Under the pieces are notes generated by a model. It searched no databases, was not told the DNA's origin, and was given only the letters and a program-made list of their open reading frames with translations. Both the position numbers and the translations under genes were made by a program. A DNA stretch of 64,000 nucleotides from the NCBI RefSeq assembly GCF_021513195.1, contig NZ_CP090974.1, positions 3,732,001 to 3,796,000 on the forward strand. The letters are read 5' to 3'. Position 1 is the first letter of the stretch, and each line of letters begins with the position of its first letter. Below are positions 56,551 to 64,000 of the stretch, one piece after another. The stretch is from Shewanella sp. OMA3-2 (GTDB lineage Bacteria; Pseudomonadota; Gammaproteobacteria; Enterobacterales; Shewanellaceae).

Positions 56551-56610
56551 GCTTATGGCTTTGTTTTGGCTTATGGCTTTGTTTTGGCTTATGGCTTTGT
56601 TTTGGCTTAT
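56551..56610. repeat. 18-bp tandem repeat, 3.3 copies
   Basis: GCTTATGGCTTTGTTTTG is repeated three times without change, plus GCTTAT. It lies between the DGSG-repeat gene and the RNase HI gene, upstream of the latter. Confidence 0.9.
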
Positions 56611-56684
56611 AGATTAGTGCCTGGCATTGCCAATAGCTTAATGATCGCTACCGATGAAATTAGATAGCGAACGTGGTACTAGCT

Positions 56685-57494
56685 TTATAAGTTTACTGGC
56701 TCATCAATATGTTGATATTTTACATCACCAGAACCCGCAGTGTGAATAGTTAGCCCTTTAGCATATTCAACATCGATACTGCCTGAACCGTCATTAATGC
56801 TAACTAATCCTGCTACATGCTTAATGACCATGCTACCTGAGCCGTCATTCACATCAAGGCTACCTTTAATATCGGTTACATCTATGGCGCCTGAGCCGTC
56901 TTTAATGCTTAAGTTACCCGCCACATGATTAATAGTTATGCCACCTGAACCGTCTTTAATGGTTAAATTACCTGACACATTTTGCACATCAATAGCACCT
57001 GAACCATCTTCAATAACAAGGTTTTCACCGCCATCAATCGTGATACTGCCAGAGCCATCTTTTAAGCTAATATCGGCATTCATTCCATGAATATCGATAA
57101 GGCCAGAACCGTCAGTAATATCCATCAGTAGATGTTGAGGCAAGGTCAAGGTGACATCGATATAAGGTGAGTCAACATTAATCCAGCTTGAGCTTGGCTC
57201 AACTTTAGCCACCAACGTAGCTTGGTCACCCTCTTTGACTAGCTGTAAAGTGATATCGGCATCATCATCGGCAAAAATATCTGCTATTAGCTTTATATTT
57301 TTGACGTTTTCATCGCCTTTAATCACTAACTTACCCGCGCCAGTTTGTGCAACTAACTTTTGAATATCAGTGCTGTCTAGCATAAGTACTTGTTGCCTTT
57401 GGTCAAAGTCGCTGGCGATGCTGTAAGACACATCAAACACGTCGGTATACATAATTAACAATGCCGCAGCAGCGCCTACTAGTACTAATTCCAT
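56685..57494 (-). CDS. DGSG-repeat beta-helix protein (DUF4097-like), restarted by IS630
   Basis: 269 residues as read. A hydrophobic N-terminal segment (LVLVGAAAALLIMYTDVF) anchors or exports the protein. From about residue 128 a repeat of about 20 residues with the pattern DGSGxIxIxxVxGxLxI occurs seven times, with an eighth degenerate copy (AGSGDV), which predicts a right-handed beta-helix as in DUF4097 proteins. The native start is cut off: an IS630 element lies in codon 11. The ATG now used comes from the IS end and follows the transposase stop directly (TAAATG), giving MEL in place of about 12 native residues including two lysines. Confidence 0.82.
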   Translation of the reverse strand: MELVLVGAAAALLIMYTDVFDVSYSIASDFDQRQQVLMLDSTDIQKLVAQTGAGKLVIKGDENVKNIKLIADIFADDDADITLQLVKEGDQATLVAKVEPSSSWINVDSPYIDVTLTLPQHLLMDITDGSGLIDIHGMNADISLKDGSGSITIDGGENLVIEDGSGAIDVQNVSGNLTIKDGSGGITINHVAGNLSIKDGSGAIDVTDIKGSLDVNDGSGSMVIKHVAGLVSINDGSGSIDVEYAKGLTIHTAGSGDVKYQHIDEPVNL

Positions 57495-58619
57495 TTAATT
57501 CTGACTGTTTAAAAACTTATAAGCTCGGTTGAGTTTCGACCGGGCGTTATCTACATCAAACATCCAATTAATACTAGCCTTCTCGTTATTCCTGGTTGTT
57601 TCCCAAGCCTTAAGAGAAAGCCGCAGATCATTCCACGTGCCAATTCGTCTATCCAAACATTGTCTGTTCATCACGCCTATCTCAATTTCTACCATATTTA
57701 ACCAACTGGCATGTTTTGGGGTGTAGTGAAATTCAATTTTCTTCAAGATACGCCGAGCTTCTGCTGCTGGATAAGCTTTGTATAAAGAGCCTGGGGAGTG
57801 CGTTGTGTAGTTGTCTAAAACCAAGTGGATTTTATCGGCATCAGGATAATGAACATCAACCAAATCCCGCATACACGCTGCAAAGTCTTCTCGTTTCTTG
57901 GTTGCTGTTGCTTTAGCATGTCGCCAGCCTCTATGCCTATCGTACATCAGATAGATATTGGCCACATCTTCACGCCGGTACTCGTAATCTTCTTTAGCTA
58001 AGTGTCCTGGCGAAGCTAATTTGGGCGGTTTCACATGTGACACCAGTTGTTTCATTGCTTCATCAAAATTAACCACAGGATGTTTTTCATCCGCAGGCAT
58101 TGCATAAATATCAAGTACCTCTTCCATCTGCGCAATGAAGTCGCTATCTAACTCGCCAATACACCACATCTTCTTTTGCCATGGTTTTAATTCATTGTTT
58201 TTAAGCCGTTGACGGACGGTTTCCAGCGATACGCTTTCAAGCTCTGTCAGCGTAATTAATCTGTCTGCGATGAGTGATAATGTCCAGCGAGCGCGGCCAT
58301 CTGGTGGCTCGCTACAAGCAATGCTAACTAATGTTGCATCATCATTAGCTGAGAGTAATTTGGGTTGCCCTGTTCGTTTTCCTTCGGCGAGTGCGACCTT
58401 CAGTCCTTCTTCTACGAAGCGTTTTTTGGTTCGGTAAATAGTAGAGGTACTGGTATTGAGTAACTGGCTGATATCTTTATCACTGTGTTGATGTTGGTTT
58501 GCAAGCAACAGTATGTTGGCTCGTTTTAACAAGCGAGCATTGTGTAGGCCCTTGCTTAATAAAGTCTTTAAGGTGTGCAGTTCTTCTTGGGTCAACTCTA
58601 CAAGGTAAGTGATATTCAT
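57495..58619 (-). CDS. IS630-family transposase
   Basis: 374 residues. The N-terminal third holds two helix-turn-helix parts (ANQHQHSDKDISQLLNTSTSTIYRTKKRFV and the Leu-rich TVRQRLKNN region). The DDE core is seen as PVVNFDEAMKQL (D), IHLVLDNYTTHSP (D) and ASWLNMVEIEIG (E). It should cut at TA targets. The stop codon is followed directly by the ATG of the adjacent DGSG-repeat gene. Confidence 0.92.
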   Translation of the reverse strand: MNITYLVELTQEELHTLKTLLSKGLHNARLLKRANILLLANQHQHSDKDISQLLNTSTSTIYRTKKRFVEEGLKVALAEGKRTGQPKLLSANDDATLVSIACSEPPDGRARWTLSLIADRLITLTELESVSLETVRQRLKNNELKPWQKKMWCIGELDSDFIAQMEEVLDIYAMPADEKHPVVNFDEAMKQLVSHVKPPKLASPGHLAKEDYEYRREDVANIYLMYDRHRGWRHAKATATKKREDFAACMRDLVDVHYPDADKIHLVLDNYTTHSPGSLYKAYPAAEARRILKKIEFHYTPKHASWLNMVEIEIGVMNRQCLDRRIGTWNDLRLSLKAWETTRNNEKASINWMFDVDNARSKLNRAYKFLNSQN

Positions 58620-58671
58620 GGCATGATACTCTCATCTATCAAAGACGATAATTGATCACAAAGCCTTAAAA

Positions 58672-58935
58672 ATGTCGATCCCCACAGAGAAAAAAATTAA
58701 TTCCGCATTTAGTGTGAAGCAAGGCCAATACCTTGCTTTCATTTATTATTACAGCAAAGTGAATGGGTATCCGCCAGCTCAGGCTGATATCCAGAAGTAC
58801 TTTGGTGTTTCAGCCCCAACAGTTCATCAGACAATTTTGAAGTTAGAAACAGACAAATTGATCAGCCGAACTCCGAGAGAAAGTCGTTCTTTGAAAGTAT
58901 TAATAAAGACCGATGAGCTACCATTGGAATGGTAG
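58672..58935 (+). CDS. LexA-N-like winged-helix protein carried by the IS630 element
   Basis: 87 residues. The fold is recognised from FSVKQGQYLAFIYYYSKVNGYPPAQADIQKYFGVSAPTVHQTILKLE, a winged helix like the LexA DNA-binding domain. It has no protease domain. It lies inside the IS, divergent from the transposase with a 52-bp gap, and ends 29 bp before the right end. A role as regulator of the transposase promoter is plausible but unproven. No clear Shine-Dalgarno sequence. Confidence 0.7.
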   Translation: MSIPTEKKINSAFSVKQGQYLAFIYYYSKVNGYPPAQADIQKYFGVSAPTVHQTILKLETDKLISRTPRESRSLKVLIKTDELPLEW

Positions 58936-58964
58936 CTCAATCGATCATAACTAAATTGAAATGG

Positions 58965-58997
58965 TACTAGCACGACTTTAGTTTTCATTGTGGCCAT
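58965..58997 (-). pseudogene. Severed 5' end of the DGSG-repeat gene
   Basis: ATG 58997 has AAGGAAG upstream and encodes MATMKTKVVLV before running into the IS630 end. Joined across the TA duplication to 57482, it continues in frame as LVGAAAALL, which restores a normal signal sequence with KTK before the hydrophobic core. Confidence 0.8.
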
Positions 58998-59310
58998 TTT
59001 ATTCTTCCTTGTTTTTATTTTATTGGCTTCAGACAGTTGAAACCGTCAATATAATTTGATCACTCTGTGTAAGATGTAATGGGTATTAAAAGTTAACACA
59101 GACTATTTACTGCTATTAAGTCATGATTAGCAATTGATCAGCAATTCGCGTACCACAATAGTAACAAGCTGTTTTATATAAACTAACTTAATTTATAATT
59201 AAAAAAACTTAAGTGAAAAACACCACAAATTATGATTTTTCACTCATTTATGTTCAAGTATCAACTTCTGCTATCATGGCGGTTATCTCTATGTAAATAC
59301 AATAAGTAAA
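58998..59310. other. Gene-free stretch between the split gene and yjjX, 313 bp
   Basis: AT-rich. It contains the ribosome site of the split gene and presumably its promoter and that of yjjX. No other feature was seen. Confidence 0.4.
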
Positions 59311-59319
59311 ATGCATCAT

Positions 59320-59877
59320 ATGACTCAACAACACCTTACTATTCTTGTCGGTTCAAACAATCCAGTTAAAATTGCCGCCGCTAAAGACGCGATAAGCCAA
59401 TACTACCCACACGCAGATATTAATTGCCAAGGTATGCATGCGCCATCATTAGTGGCAGAGCAACCCATGACAGAATTGGAAACTAAGATTGGTGCTATTA
59501 ATCGCGCTAAATATTGTCAGCAACATGCTATTGAAACAAATCAGCCTGCGGATTTTTATATTGCAATGGAAGGTGGTGTAGATAAGTTTGACCATGGTGC
59601 CGCTACCTTTGCTTATATGGCAATAATTCATCAGGATCAACTTAGCATTGGCCGTAGTGCCTTATTGCCTTTACCGCAAAAAGTGTTTAACGCCTTACAA
59701 GCCGGTGAAGAATTAGGCCATGTAATGGACAGACTGTTTAATACCCATAATGTGAAGCAAAAAGGCGGTGCGATTGGTTTATTAACCCAAGGGCTAGCCA
59801 CTCGAGGTAGCATTTATACCCAGGCGATTATTTTAGCGATGGCACCAATTATTAACCCTGAATTTTTTTCCGAGTAA
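59320..59877 (+). CDS. yjjX: Inosine/xanthosine triphosphatase
   Basis: About 185 residues from ATG 59320 (an ATG also lies 9 nt earlier). The start ILVGSNNPVKIAAAKDAI, the central DFYIAMEGGVDKFDHGAATFAYMAI and GRSALLPLPQKV, and the late KGGAIGLLTQGLATRGSIYTQAI are those of YjjX. It hydrolyses ITP and XTP so that deaminated purines stay out of nucleic acids. The next gene starts 6 nt after the stop. Confidence 0.9.
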   Translation: MTQQHLTILVGSNNPVKIAAAKDAISQYYPHADINCQGMHAPSLVAEQPMTELETKIGAINRAKYCQQHAIETNQPADFYIAMEGGVDKFDHGAATFAYMAIIHQDQLSIGRSALLPLPQKVFNALQAGEELGHVMDRLFNTHNVKQKGGAIGLLTQGLATRGSIYTQAIILAMAPIINPEFFSE

Positions 59878-59883
59878 CTTACT

Positions 59884-60372
59884 ATGTCTATTTCAGTCCC
59901 TAATATCCGCCGGTTAACCGCCCATGATGATGCCGCTATTGCAGAGGTTATCCGTCAAGTATCCGCTGAATATGGTCTAACACCCGATAAAGGCTTCAGT
60001 GTTGCTGACAAAACTTTAGATACCTTAAGCCAAGTTTATAGTACTGCCCGCAGCCAGTATTGGGTTATCGAGTTAGATGGTTTGATAATCGGTGGTGCCG
60101 GTATTGCCCCATTAACCGGTTACAGTGATATTTGCGAATTACAGAAAATGTACTTTTTACCGCAGGTTCGCGGTAAAGGATTAGCCAAGGAAATATCTAA
60201 TTTAGCGTTCGAATTTGCTAAAGAACAAGGCTTTAAGCAGGTCTATTTAGAAACCACTGCGGTATTAGTTGAAGCGCTGGCGTTATATCAAAAACTCGGA
60301 TTTGAGACTTGTAAACACCTTGGTGAAACCGGCCATGATGCCTGTGAAATTGCTATGTTGAGAAACCTTTAA
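59884..60372 (+). CDS. GNAT-family N-acetyltransferase
   Basis: 162 residues. [21 protein letters not shown] opens the fold, and [41 protein letters not shown] (acetyl-CoA loop) and [21 protein letters not shown] follow. The substrate is not known. It starts 6 nt after yjjX, so the pair should be co-transcribed. Confidence 0.85.
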   Translation: MSISVPNIRRLTAHDDAAIAEVIRQVSAEYGLTPDKGFSVADKTLDTLSQVYSTARSQYWVIELDGLIIGGAGIAPLTGYSDICELQKMYFLPQVRGKGLAKEISNLAFEFAKEQGFKQVYLETTAVLVEALALYQKLGFETCKHLGETGHDACEIAMLRNL

Positions 60373-60503
60373 GGTCATAGGCTTAGTTTAATCAAGTTAT
60401 CGCTGACTTTTTAAGCAATATATTTACTGATGATTCAATAACCTTTGCAATCTGCTCAAAGCTTGATAGTTTTGAAGCATAAGGTTTCCATCAGGAGGAT
60501 GAT

Positions 60504-61544
60504 ATGGAATATCGACGTCTTGGGCATTCAAGCCTAGAAGTAAGCAATATCTGTTTAGGTACCATGACATGGGGTGAACAGAATAATCAGTCTGAAGCAT
60601 TCGAGCAATTAGATTATGCCATTGGGCAAGGGATCAATTTTATTGATACTGCAGAAATGTATCCCGTGCCGCCAACAGCAGAAACACAAGGTGAAACCGA
60701 ACGAATACTAGGCCGCTATTTAAAGGCCCAAGGTAATCGTGATGAATTAGTCATTGCCACCAAAGTAGCCGCACCTGGGATGAAAAGTGGCTATATTCGG
60801 CCAAACATGGCATTAGATTGGCGTAACATTCATCAGGCAGTTGATGACTCTTTGTCACGTTTACAAATCGACACCATAGATTTATATCAAGTCCACTGGC
60901 CTGACCGAAATACCAACTTCTTTGGTGACATGATTTATACCCATGATGAAGATGAGCATTACACGCCTATTCTAGATACCCTTGAAGCCTTAGCTGAAGT
61001 GGTAAAACAAGGTAAAGTGCGCTATATCGGCATTTCGAATGAAACCCCTTGGGGTTTTACACAGTATCTGCGTTTAGCCGAAAAACACGATTTACCTCGT
61101 ATTGTGAGTATTCAAAACCCGTATAACCTACTCAATCGCAGCTTTGAAATTGGCATGTCCGAAATAAGCTTACGTGAAAATGTGCCCTTATTGCCATACT
61201 CCCCGTTAGCGTTTGGCGCGTTAACCGGTAAGTATGAAAATGACCAATGGCCAGCAGGCGCTAGACTAACAATACACAAACGTTTTGCCCGTTATAACAG
61301 CACGCCAATGGCGTTACAGGCCACCCAGGCTTATGTCGACTTAGCCCGTGAGTTTGGCTTAAGTCCGGCGCAAATGGCATTGGCCTTTGTTAATTCTCGC
61401 CAGTTTGTTGCGTCCAACATCATAGGTGCCACTAACCTGCATCAACTCAAAGAGAATATCGACAGCCATAAAATCATCTTGTCTGATGAGCTCCATAGTC
61501 GATTATATGAATTAACCACACTGTACCGCTTCCCTTGCCCGTAA
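60504..61544 (+). CDS. tas: NADP(H)-dependent aldo/keto reductase Tas
   Basis: 346 residues, the length of E. coli Tas. MEYRRLGHSSLEVSNICLGTMTWGEQN, the catalytic Asp/Tyr in FIDTAEMYPVPP, and the VHWPDRNTNFFGD motif match Tas closely. It reduces aldehydes or ketones with NADPH; the physiological substrate is unknown. AGGAGG lies 6 nt before the ATG. A terminator follows. Confidence 0.92.
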   Translation: MEYRRLGHSSLEVSNICLGTMTWGEQNNQSEAFEQLDYAIGQGINFIDTAEMYPVPPTAETQGETERILGRYLKAQGNRDELVIATKVAAPGMKSGYIRPNMALDWRNIHQAVDDSLSRLQIDTIDLYQVHWPDRNTNFFGDMIYTHDEDEHYTPILDTLEALAEVVKQGKVRYIGISNETPWGFTQYLRLAEKHDLPRIVSIQNPYNLLNRSFEIGMSEISLRENVPLLPYSPLAFGALTGKYENDQWPAGARLTIHKRFARYNSTPMALQATQAYVDLAREFGLSPAQMALAFVNSRQFVASNIIGATNLHQLKENIDSHKIILSDELHSRLYELTTLYRFPCP

Positions 61545-61587
61545 GCATGGCTTAGGTATAGGTTTAAAATCAGGTTAACCTTGCAAT

Positions 61588-61624
61588 AGGCATCAATATC
61601 ATTGAAGATCTTGATGCCTTTTTA
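61588..61624 (+). terminator. Terminator of tas
   Basis: The stem AGGCATCAA / TTGATGCCT with a 13-nt loop runs into TTTTT just before csdA. Confidence 0.75.
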
Positions 61625-61639
61625 ATGAGTGTTAAGTGA

Positions 61640-62873
61640 ATGACCGACAGCCAATTTGATCACCAAGCCATACGCAGCCAATTTCCGATCCTAGATCAGC
61701 AGCTAGGTGAACATTCGCTTTGCTATTTAGATACCGCCGCAACCAGCCAAAAACCGCAATGTGTGCTTGATGCGATGAATGACTACTATGTGCAAAATAA
61801 TGCCAATGTACACCGTGCAGCGCATCAGTTAGCCGCCAGAGCCACGCAACAATATGAAAACGTGCGTATACAAGTGCAGCACTTTATTCATGCGGTCACC
61901 AGTCAACAAATCATCTTTACCCACGGTACTACTGAATCAATTAATATGGTCGCCCACGGGCTAACCGAGCAGTTTAAACCTGGTGATGTCATTTTAGTTG
62001 AGGGCGCCGCGCACCATGCCAATATTGTGCCCTGGCAGGCTTTAGCGCAACGAACTGGTGCCAAGGTTATCGCGATCCCGTTAGATAATAACGGTCAAGT
62101 TGATCTTACCGCTTACAATAGTTTATTAGCTCAGCAGCCAAAATTAGTGGCTTTATCCCATGTCACCAATGCACTAGGGATTCAAAATCCGGTTGCCGAC
62201 ATGGTGGCTAGCGCCAATAAAGTCGGCGCGATAACCTTAATTGATGGTGCGCAAGCCGTGGCGCACTTAGAGGTTGATGTAGAATCAATGGGTTGTGATT
62301 ACTATGTATTTTCAGGCCATAAAATGTATGGACCTACTGGGGTTGGCATTTTATATGGCAAACTTAACGCCCTTGAAATACTTACCCCTATGCTAACTGG
62401 CGGTGAAATGATCAAAACGGTCAGCTTTGCTGGTACAAGCTATGGCGAGTTACCAAATAGATTAGAGGCGGGGACGCCAGCAATAGCAGAGGTGATCGGC
62501 TTAGGCGCGGCGATCAGCTTTTTTATCTAATTTACCTAAAATACAGATCCGTCAACACGAACAATATTTAATTCAATATCTTCAGCAACAGTTAAGCCAA
62601 TTGGGCGATATTAACGTATATGGTGTAACGACTAACACCCCCAATATTGGCGCTGTGGCGTTTAATCTGGCTAATGAGCACCATCAAGATGTCGGCATTT
62701 TATTAGATCAGCAAGGCGTGGCTATCCGTGGCGGCCATCATTGTGCTATGCCGTTAATGCAAAGCTTACAGATTAAAGGCTGTTGTAGAGCCTCAATAGG
62801 GGTGTACAGCAATCAACAAGATGTTGATCGCCTTATTAGCGCACTGACTGAAGTAAAATCGATTCTATTGTAA
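61640..62873 (+). pseudogene. csdA: Cysteine desulfurase CsdA, one frameshift
   Basis: The intact protein would have about 410 residues (class II, SufS/CsdA). LCYLDTAATSQKP, HRAAHQLAARAT and the PLP-binding K228 in FSGHKMYGPTG lie in the first frame, which ends at AAISFFI. A run of six T at about 62519-62524, where five are expected, shifts the frame; the second part continues as LSNLPKIQIRQHEQYL and carries the active Cys in RGGHHCAMPLM. The length is 1 mod 3, as expected for one inserted base. The enzyme would release sulfur from cysteine to CsdE. The gene may be intact in the living cell if this is a reading error. Confidence 0.9.
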
Positions 62874-62881
62874 GGTCAAAC

Positions 62882-63331
62882 ATGACTCACAACACCATAC
62901 CAGCTTCAACCTTGTTCTTGCCTGTATCTGATGACTTGTTAACCGGCGCCAAGTTGATACAGCAAGCCAGTAATTGGCAAGAAAAATACCGTCAAATTAT
63001 GCTATTAGGTAAAAAGCTGCCAAGCTTAGCAGATGAATATCGTCTTGAGGTCGCCCAAGTAAAAGGTTGTGAAAGCCAGGCATGGCTATATCACCGTCAC
63101 ATTAATGGCCAACATTTTTACCTAGCCGACAGTGATGCGCGTATAGTCAAAGGGCTTATTGGATTATTACTTGTGGCCACCCAAGGGCAAACCCGCAGCC
63201 AAATAGCGCAATTTGATGTCAGTGCTTACTTCGATAACTTAGGGTTAAACGGACAGTTAAGCCCCTCGCGTACCAATGGTTTGCACGCACTAGCACAAGC
63301 CATTAAACACTACGCAACTGAGACCTACTAA
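62882..63331 (+). CDS. csdE: SufE-like sulfur acceptor CsdE
   Basis: 149 residues of the SufE family. The sulfur-accepting cysteine is C63 in QVKGCESQAWL, with WQEKYRQIMLLGKKLP before it and IVKGLIGLLLVATQGQT after. It takes persulfide sulfur from CsdA and passes it on. It begins 8 nt after the end of csdA, so both lie in one operon. Confidence 0.92.
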   Translation: MTHNTIPASTLFLPVSDDLLTGAKLIQQASNWQEKYRQIMLLGKKLPSLADEYRLEVAQVKGCESQAWLYHRHINGQHFYLADSDARIVKGLIGLLLVATQGQTRSQIAQFDVSAYFDNLGLNGQLSPSRTNGLHALAQAIKHYATETY

Positions 63332-63346
63332 AAGGATAAATCATTA

Positions 63347-64000
63347 ATGCCACATGACTTGCTCACCCGCCGTAAATTACTTAAAGGCCTTGGCGCAGCA
63401 GCGTTATGTAGTCCATTTCTGAGCCAGCAAGCCTGGGCAGCACGATCACACCCTTTATATATCGACGGTTTATCTTTTTTACCTAAGGATATTAACGATG
63501 TAAAAGCCTCTAAGTTGAGTGCCTTTATTGCCGATATTTCTGATATAGAAGCCATCAAACAGGCTGATGGCACCACCAATTATAAACGCAGTTATAATGC
63601 ATGTATAAAAAGCATTAAAGCAGCCAAAGCAGTAGTAGATGCTAACCCAGAAGTCTACTTACAAGGGCAAATAGGCCTTGATGTTACCAGAGCATATGAC
63701 ACCAATCGTACCGCTGTATTTTTCCAAATTCAAGGTGCTGATTGTGTTGAAACTGACAGCAGCGATACCGATTGGCAGCAACTAGAAGAATTTAAACAGC
63801 AGGGTTTACGGGTTTTACAGCTCACCCATCATTACGGTAACCGTTTTGCAGGTGGCGCATTAGATAACAATGGCAAAATAGGGTTAAACTTACCTTTAAC
63901 GCCAGCAGGCCATGAGTTAGTTGAGGCCATAAACCATCGCCATATGTTAATCGATGTTAGCCATTCCAGCGCAAAAACGGCACTTGATACCGCTAAAGCC
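63347..64000 (+). CDS. Membrane dipeptidase (peptidase M19), partial
   Basis: 218 codons are present; the gene runs off the right edge. The N-terminus LTRRKLLKGLGAAALCSPFLSQQAWA is a twin-arginine-type export signal. FFQIQGADC, LTHHYGNRFAGG and LIDVSHSSAKTA carry residues of the renal dipeptidase family, including metal-binding His. A typical HTD-type first metal pair is not obvious (IDGLSFLP in its place). It hydrolyses dipeptides in the periplasm. It follows csdE by 15 nt, with AAGGA about 11 nt before the ATG. Confidence 0.82.
   Translation, partial: MPHDLLTRRKLLKGLGAAALCSPFLSQQAWAARSHPLYIDGLSFLPKDINDVKASKLSAFIADISDIEAIKQADGTTNYKRSYNACIKSIKAAKAVVDANPEVYLQGQIGLDVTRAYDTNRTAVFFQIQGADCVETDSSDTDWQQLEEFKQQGLRVLQLTHHYGNRFAGGALDNNGKIGLNLPLTPAGHELVEAINHRHMLIDVSHSSAKTALDTAKA

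Larger units (their letters stand above)
57485..58964 (-). mobile_element. Complete IS630-family insertion sequence, 1480 bp
   Basis: The ends read CTAATTCCATTTAATTCTGA and, inward from the right, CCATTTCAATTTAGTTATGA, with 16 of 23 positions alike. TA lies on both sides (57483-57484 and 58965-58966), as for IS630/Tc1-type insertion; the empty target would be CTAG-TA-CTAG, a palindrome. It holds the transposase on the minus strand and a divergent wHTH gene. It interrupts the DGSG-repeat gene. Confidence 0.88.

Noticed and set aside
56551..56610. Short repeats as a CRISPR array
   Set aside because: The units are directly adjacent with no spacers and there are no cas genes.
62601..62873. Independent 90-residue gene
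   Set aside because: It carries the active-site Cys of CsdA and is the C-terminal part of the frameshifted gene.

Overview
The window looks like chromosomal DNA of a marine gammaproteobacterium, most probably Shewanella or a close relative. It is AT-rich by eye. Typical families are present: a DUF3622 protein, a DnaJ-related protein with an N-terminal extension, flavodoxin-type HemG, a TIGR03899-like protein, a DP-EP-like protein, Tas, CsdA/CsdE, and FolX next to FolE. No rRNA, tRNA or CRISPR array was seen. All assignments come from reading motifs and from memory of protein families; no database search was run.

Layout. 1-6.9 kb: housekeeping genes (RlhA-type U32 enzyme, a phosphoribosyltransferase, a J-domain protein, a DsbA-like oxidase with a His-rich loop, a heptad-repeat lipoprotein, HemG and a coupled cytochrome b561-like protein). 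7-11.5 kb: a porin - imelysin - di-haem oxidoreductase operon behind a good Fur-box candidate, probably iron-linked. 11.5-18.4 kb: an MFS transporter, a TIGR03899-like protein, a PilZ-like protein, a DJ-1/PfpI protein and CurA-like reductase divergent from an OhrR-like MarR regulator, and a frameshifted amidohydrolase. 18.6-24.6 kb: a ketopantoate-reductase-like gene, a large wHTH-nSTAND1-TM-TPR protein, a DP-EP-like protein and a PAS-GGDEF cyclase. 24.8-30.7 kb: SIMPL protein, Lgt, RluA-type synthase, YbaK, DbpA and pirin.

30.8-39.9 kb is the accessory part. It holds a histidine-kinase remnant, a complete IS4-family element with an 11-bp target duplication, a TPR-GGDEF protein, and a run of same-strand, widely spaced accessory genes (DUF2254, membrane EEP phosphatase, two unknowns, DoxX-like). 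These are mixed with a MITE-like inverted repeat and attC-like sequences, suggesting a relic of gene-cassette DNA without an integrase.

39.9-55.5 kb returns to core genes: the YadGH-type ABC exporter, mpl-ubiX-hpt, folX-folE, an RND efflux operon with two adaptor proteins (RND gene frameshifted), a DCC protein, an SDR, mdh, an acetyltransferase and an unknown exported protein. 55.6-64 kb: an RNase HI with an N-terminal hybrid-binding domain (frameshifted), a DGSG-repeat beta-helix protein whose 5' end is interrupted by an IS630-family element, yjjX, tas, csdA (frameshifted), csdE and the start of a membrane dipeptidase.

Two signals stand out. The IS630 element sits in codon 11 of the DGSG-repeat gene and supplies a new in-frame start codon directly after the transposase stop. 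In addition, six small indels break four otherwise intact genes, three of them in short homopolymers, which suggests either consensus errors or recent decay.
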